Assembly (NCBI GenBank): GCA_024640625.1
Contig: JAHEER010000014.1
Span: 1-64,000 of the forward strand
Length of the DNA stretch: 64,000 nucleotides
Reading direction: 5' to 3'
Source of the DNA: Desulfobulbaceae bacterium
GTDB lineage: Bacteria; Desulfobacterota; Desulfobulbia; Desulfobulbales; Desulfocapsaceae
This document shows positions 61,679 to 64,000 of this stretch, piece after piece (within the stretch, counting starts at the first letter, position 1; every line of letters starts with the position of its first letter). Position numbers and translations under genes: made by a program. A model generated the notes under the pieces. The model saw only the letters and a program-made list of their open reading frames with translations, was not told where the DNA came from and made no database searches.

Positions 61679-62908
61679 TTATGCCTGAACCAAACCGCCC
61701 AATATATTTACATCAAATTGATCTCTGCGCTTGATATATTTTTCTAACGATTGAGAATCCTTTGACATCAGCTCTATGGCTTGAACGATTATGTGTAAAT
61801 AGCTGTCAATATCTTCGGGTGTTATTTCGGGTATCAGGTTTTCTTCGATATATTTCTGCGAAACAGCAATTGACAGGACAGCAGCTAAACCAGGAACCAG
61901 GCCGCCACCCGCAACTATTTCATGCAACTTGTCTGTCATGTATGTTATGCCGCCGGCATCCTGGCTGACCAGAAGAGCCAACTCCGCTATTAGTCTTGCT
62001 TTCTCTTGGGAATGTGAAGCCGCTTCAATCTTTCTGCCGATATCAATTATTTTCTGACCAAATACCTTTGTGGTCTCCTTCATTTCACCGGTGTATCGGG
62101 GATACGCGGTAGTGGAGCTGAGGCTTGTTACCGGACAGCTGGCGGCAGCCATGATCAGCGCGTCCCCCACGGCTGGGTTGTCGAACTCCTCATTGAATCG
62201 AATCCAAAACGTATTGTGTTCCAATGTGGAGCTAAATGTCGGCACATACGCCTTACCCTCGATGATTATAGTCGGGATCCTGTCTAAGCCAATTTCCTCC
62301 ATCAAAGCGCCCTTGCCAGCAAGGTAAATATTGCCCTCCAAATCTTCCACAGGGCCAATACCACCGTGGCTGGCGTTTACCACAGCCATCACGGCAACAC
62401 AACTTCCATTGATGTCAACCAGAGCCCCCATACACTTGCCAACATTGCTTTGCAGGCCTTCATCGGAGATTTTGATCTGCTCGGGGTATTTCTTCTGAAA
62501 CGTGTCAATTACGGCCAGACAGGTTGCAGTCTGAAAAGCAACGGGTGCTTCCAATACTCCCTGACCGTATATTCGCCCGAAACACCGGCATGCTAATGGT
62601 TGACTAAAGATTCCGTCCATCCCCAATGATCTCTGCACCAGTTCTTCTTCATAGCGGGTAAATCCCCTTCTTGCGGTTGCTCTGCCAATACCGCCATCGG
62701 CTGTTTCAACTTCAACCACATCCTGCCTGCATGACACTCGATGAATCGAGGTATCAGCGGGATAGGCACTTCTGATTAATGCAGTTGCAACAGCAAAGCC
62801 ACCGGAATCGTCTTGAATGAAACCTTTATGACTGTGGACATGACCTGCTCCAACATGGCCGCTGACACCGAAGATCGGTTTTGCATATGGGTTTGCTTTG
62901 ATGTGCAT
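61679..62908 (-). CDS. Unrecognised 409-residue protein in a TRAP operon
   Basis: I do not recognise this family. There is no signal peptide. The N-terminus has a His-rich glycine motif (G-V-S-G-H-V-G-A-G-H-V-H-S-H-K-G-F-I-Q-D-D-S-G-G-F) that suggests metal binding, and then C-R-Q-D-V, L-A-C-R-C-F-G-R, a V-V-N-A-S-H-G-G-I-G-P-V-E-D stretch and a late A-S-C-P-V-T-S-L-S-S-T-T. The C-terminal 130 residues are helical. It lies between dctM (32 bases upstream) and gntR (28 bases downstream) on the same strand, so it probably acts on the imported substrate. Confidence 0.75.
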   Translation of the reverse strand: MHIKANPYAKPIFGVSGHVGAGHVHSHKGFIQDDSGGFAVATALIRSAYPADTSIHRVSCRQDVVEVETADGGIGRATARRGFTRYEEELVQRSLGMDGIFSQPLACRCFGRIYGQGVLEAPVAFQTATCLAVIDTFQKKYPEQIKISDEGLQSNVGKCMGALVDINGSCVAVMAVVNASHGGIGPVEDLEGNIYLAGKGALMEEIGLDRIPTIIIEGKAYVPTFSSTLEHNTFWIRFNEEFDNPAVGDALIMAAASCPVTSLSSTTAYPRYTGEMKETTKVFGQKIIDIGRKIEAASHSQEKARLIAELALLVSQDAGGITYMTDKLHEIVAGGGLVPGLAAVLSIAVSQKYIEENLIPEITPEDIDSYLHIIVQAIELMSKDSQSLEKYIKRRDQFDVNILGGLVQA

Positions 62909-62940
62909 GGAGGGATCTTTTCCAATCTACCTTTTAAAGA

Positions 62941-63999
62941 TTAAGAGAGACCAGGTAACCATAAAGCTATACCGGGTATAAATGTGATGAGCATCAATGC
63001 GATAAACATTGCAATCAAAAAAGGTATGACGGCAATGCTCAACTTTTCGATACTTATTTTGCCAATACTGCAGCCAACAAACAAATTCACCCCGACGGGC
63101 GGCGTCAGAAAACCCATGGATGCACAGATGATCATGACAATGCCAAAATGGATAGGATGCATACCCAGTTCAGTTGCTACCGGAAGCAGTAACGGTGTCA
63201 GAATCAGTATGTTGGCCAGAGCGTCCATGAAGGTCCCCATGATGAGGAGAAAAATGAGGATAATGGCAATTAAAACATATTTATTTTCCGATATGCTTAG
63301 CAAAAAGTTAACGAGCATATCTGGTACATTATTAAAAAGAAGTATCTGACCCAGAGCCGTAGCGGTGGCCACCACGAGAAATATCGAAGATGTTGTCAAC
63401 GCCGTTCCTCGCAAAATCAACCACACTTTTTCAAATGTCAGGGTCCTTAAAATAAATCCTTCCACAACAAATGCGTAAACTACTGCAATTACACCAGCTT
63501 CAGTCGGCGTGGTAAAGCCTCCATAGATGCCGCCCAGGACAATAATAGGCACCATCAAAGCCGAAATAGAGTTCTTAATTGCTCTGAGAATTTCTCCTAA
63601 TGGCGCTCGTTGACCGCTTCCTGTATAGCCATATTTTCTGGCTAATATATAGCTGCAGGCCATTAAGAATATTCCTATGACCAGCCCTGGAATTATGCCT
63701 GCGATGAACAGATCTCCAACTGAAGCTCCTGCGGTGGTTCCATAGATGATCAGAGGTACGCTCGGAGGAATGATAACTCCCAATGATCCAGCTGAAGTAT
63801 TGACTGCTGTGGCGAAGGATCGTGAATACCCCTCCTTAACCATTGAAGGCACCATAATCCCTCCAACAGCGGCTACTGTTGCAGGGGACGAGCCGGACAA
63901 AGCCCCATAGAACATACTGGTAAGGACCGATATGTGCGCCATCCCCCCTGTAATGTGTCCGACCAGAGCCCGTGAGACCTCCAATAACCGTTGTGCCAT
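62941..63999 (-). CDS. TRAP large permease DctM (N-terminus outside window)
   Basis: 352 residues of a DctM protein of normal type: M-F-Y-G-A-L-S-G-S-S-P-A-T-V-A-A-V-G-G, N-T-S-A-G-S-L-G-V-I-I-P-P-S-V-P-L-I-I-Y and GFLTPPVGVNLFVGCSIGK. The start lies beyond 64000; about 70 residues appear missing. The DctP and DctQ genes are expected upstream. It heads the visible part of an operon with the 409-residue protein and GntR regulator. Confidence 0.92.
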   Translation of the reverse strand: MAQRLLEVSRALVGHITGGMAHISVLTSMFYGALSGSSPATVAAVGGIMVPSMVKEGYSRSFATAVNTSAGSLGVIIPPSVPLIIYGTTAGASVGDLFIAGIIPGLVIGIFLMACSYILARKYGYTGSGQRAPLGEILRAIKNSISALMVPIIVLGGIYGGFTTPTEAGVIAVVYAFVVEGFILRTLTFEKVWLILRGTALTTSSIFLVVATATALGQILLFNNVPDMLVNFLLSISENKYVLIAIILIFLLIMGTFMDALANILILTPLLLPVATELGMHPIHFGIVMIICASMGFLTPPVGVNLFVGCSIGKISIEKLSIAVIPFLIAMFIALMLITFIPGIALWLPGLS

Positions 64000-64000
64000 G

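Overview
The window looks like the chromosome of an anaerobic, Gram-negative, probably sulfite/sulfate-respiring Desulfobacterota-type bacterium. This is inferred from gene content: two tungsten/molybdenum aldehyde:ferredoxin oxidoreductases, polyferredoxins, a cytochrome bc complex feeding a multihaem cytochrome c, four TRAP transporters, and a taurine-to-sulfite pathway (a sulfite-releasing route suits an organism that respires sulfite). No rRNA or ribosomal marker is present, so a genus cannot be named.

Layout. 1-2118 (-): quinol:cytochrome c reductase (cytochrome b, Rieske protein, start of a multihaem cytochrome c). 2351-3788: a DnaJ-like protein and a YrbL-family protein. 4414-6910 (+): polar amino-acid ABC importer. 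7083-13258 (+): nucleoside/purine (BMP-type) ABC importer with a xanthine/guanine phosphoribosyltransferase inside the operon and a tandem universal stress protein at its end. 13362-17298 (+): iron-sulfur protein, DUF4384 protein, polyferredoxin and AOR, with a REP-like inverted pair between them. 17374-19501 (-): a decayed AEC transporter and citramalate synthase. 19673-28927 (-): two TRAP systems flanking a LOR/SDH (ornithine cyclodeaminase-like) enzyme; one DctM carries a 330-residue cytoplasmic tail. 29015-39396: a mosaic of envelope/lipid/membrane genes, mntP, tRNA-Asn and a TauE/SafE permease.

39712-54212 is the most coherent block: xsc, tpa, ald, gntR and an iron alcohol dehydrogenase on +; a TRAP transporter and an MmsA-type CoA-acylating aldehyde dehydrogenase on -; then a 3-hydroxyisobutyrate-dehydrogenase-like enzyme and a class III aminotransferase on +. 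The inferred job is uptake of taurine or similar omega-amino acids/sulfonates, transamination to sulfoacetaldehyde with Ald regenerating pyruvate, and either Xsc cleavage to acetyl phosphate plus sulfite or reduction to isethionate. The second aminotransferase/MmsA/dehydrogenase set would suit beta-alanine or 3-aminoisobutyrate. The xsc and mmsA promoters share a nearly identical -35/operator arrangement, with a third weaker site before the second aminotransferase, which points to one regulon. Both aminotransferases carry the same four-cysteine insert.

54292-63999: a PEP-synthase-like protein with receiver-like N-terminus, a second AOR, a Rap1a/Tai-like secreted protein, tRNA-Pro, and an operon of TRAP DctM (cut by the window end), an unrecognised 409-residue protein and a second FCD-GntR regulator. 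Several substrate-binding-protein/permease junctions carry strong RNA hairpins, one of them inside coding sequence.
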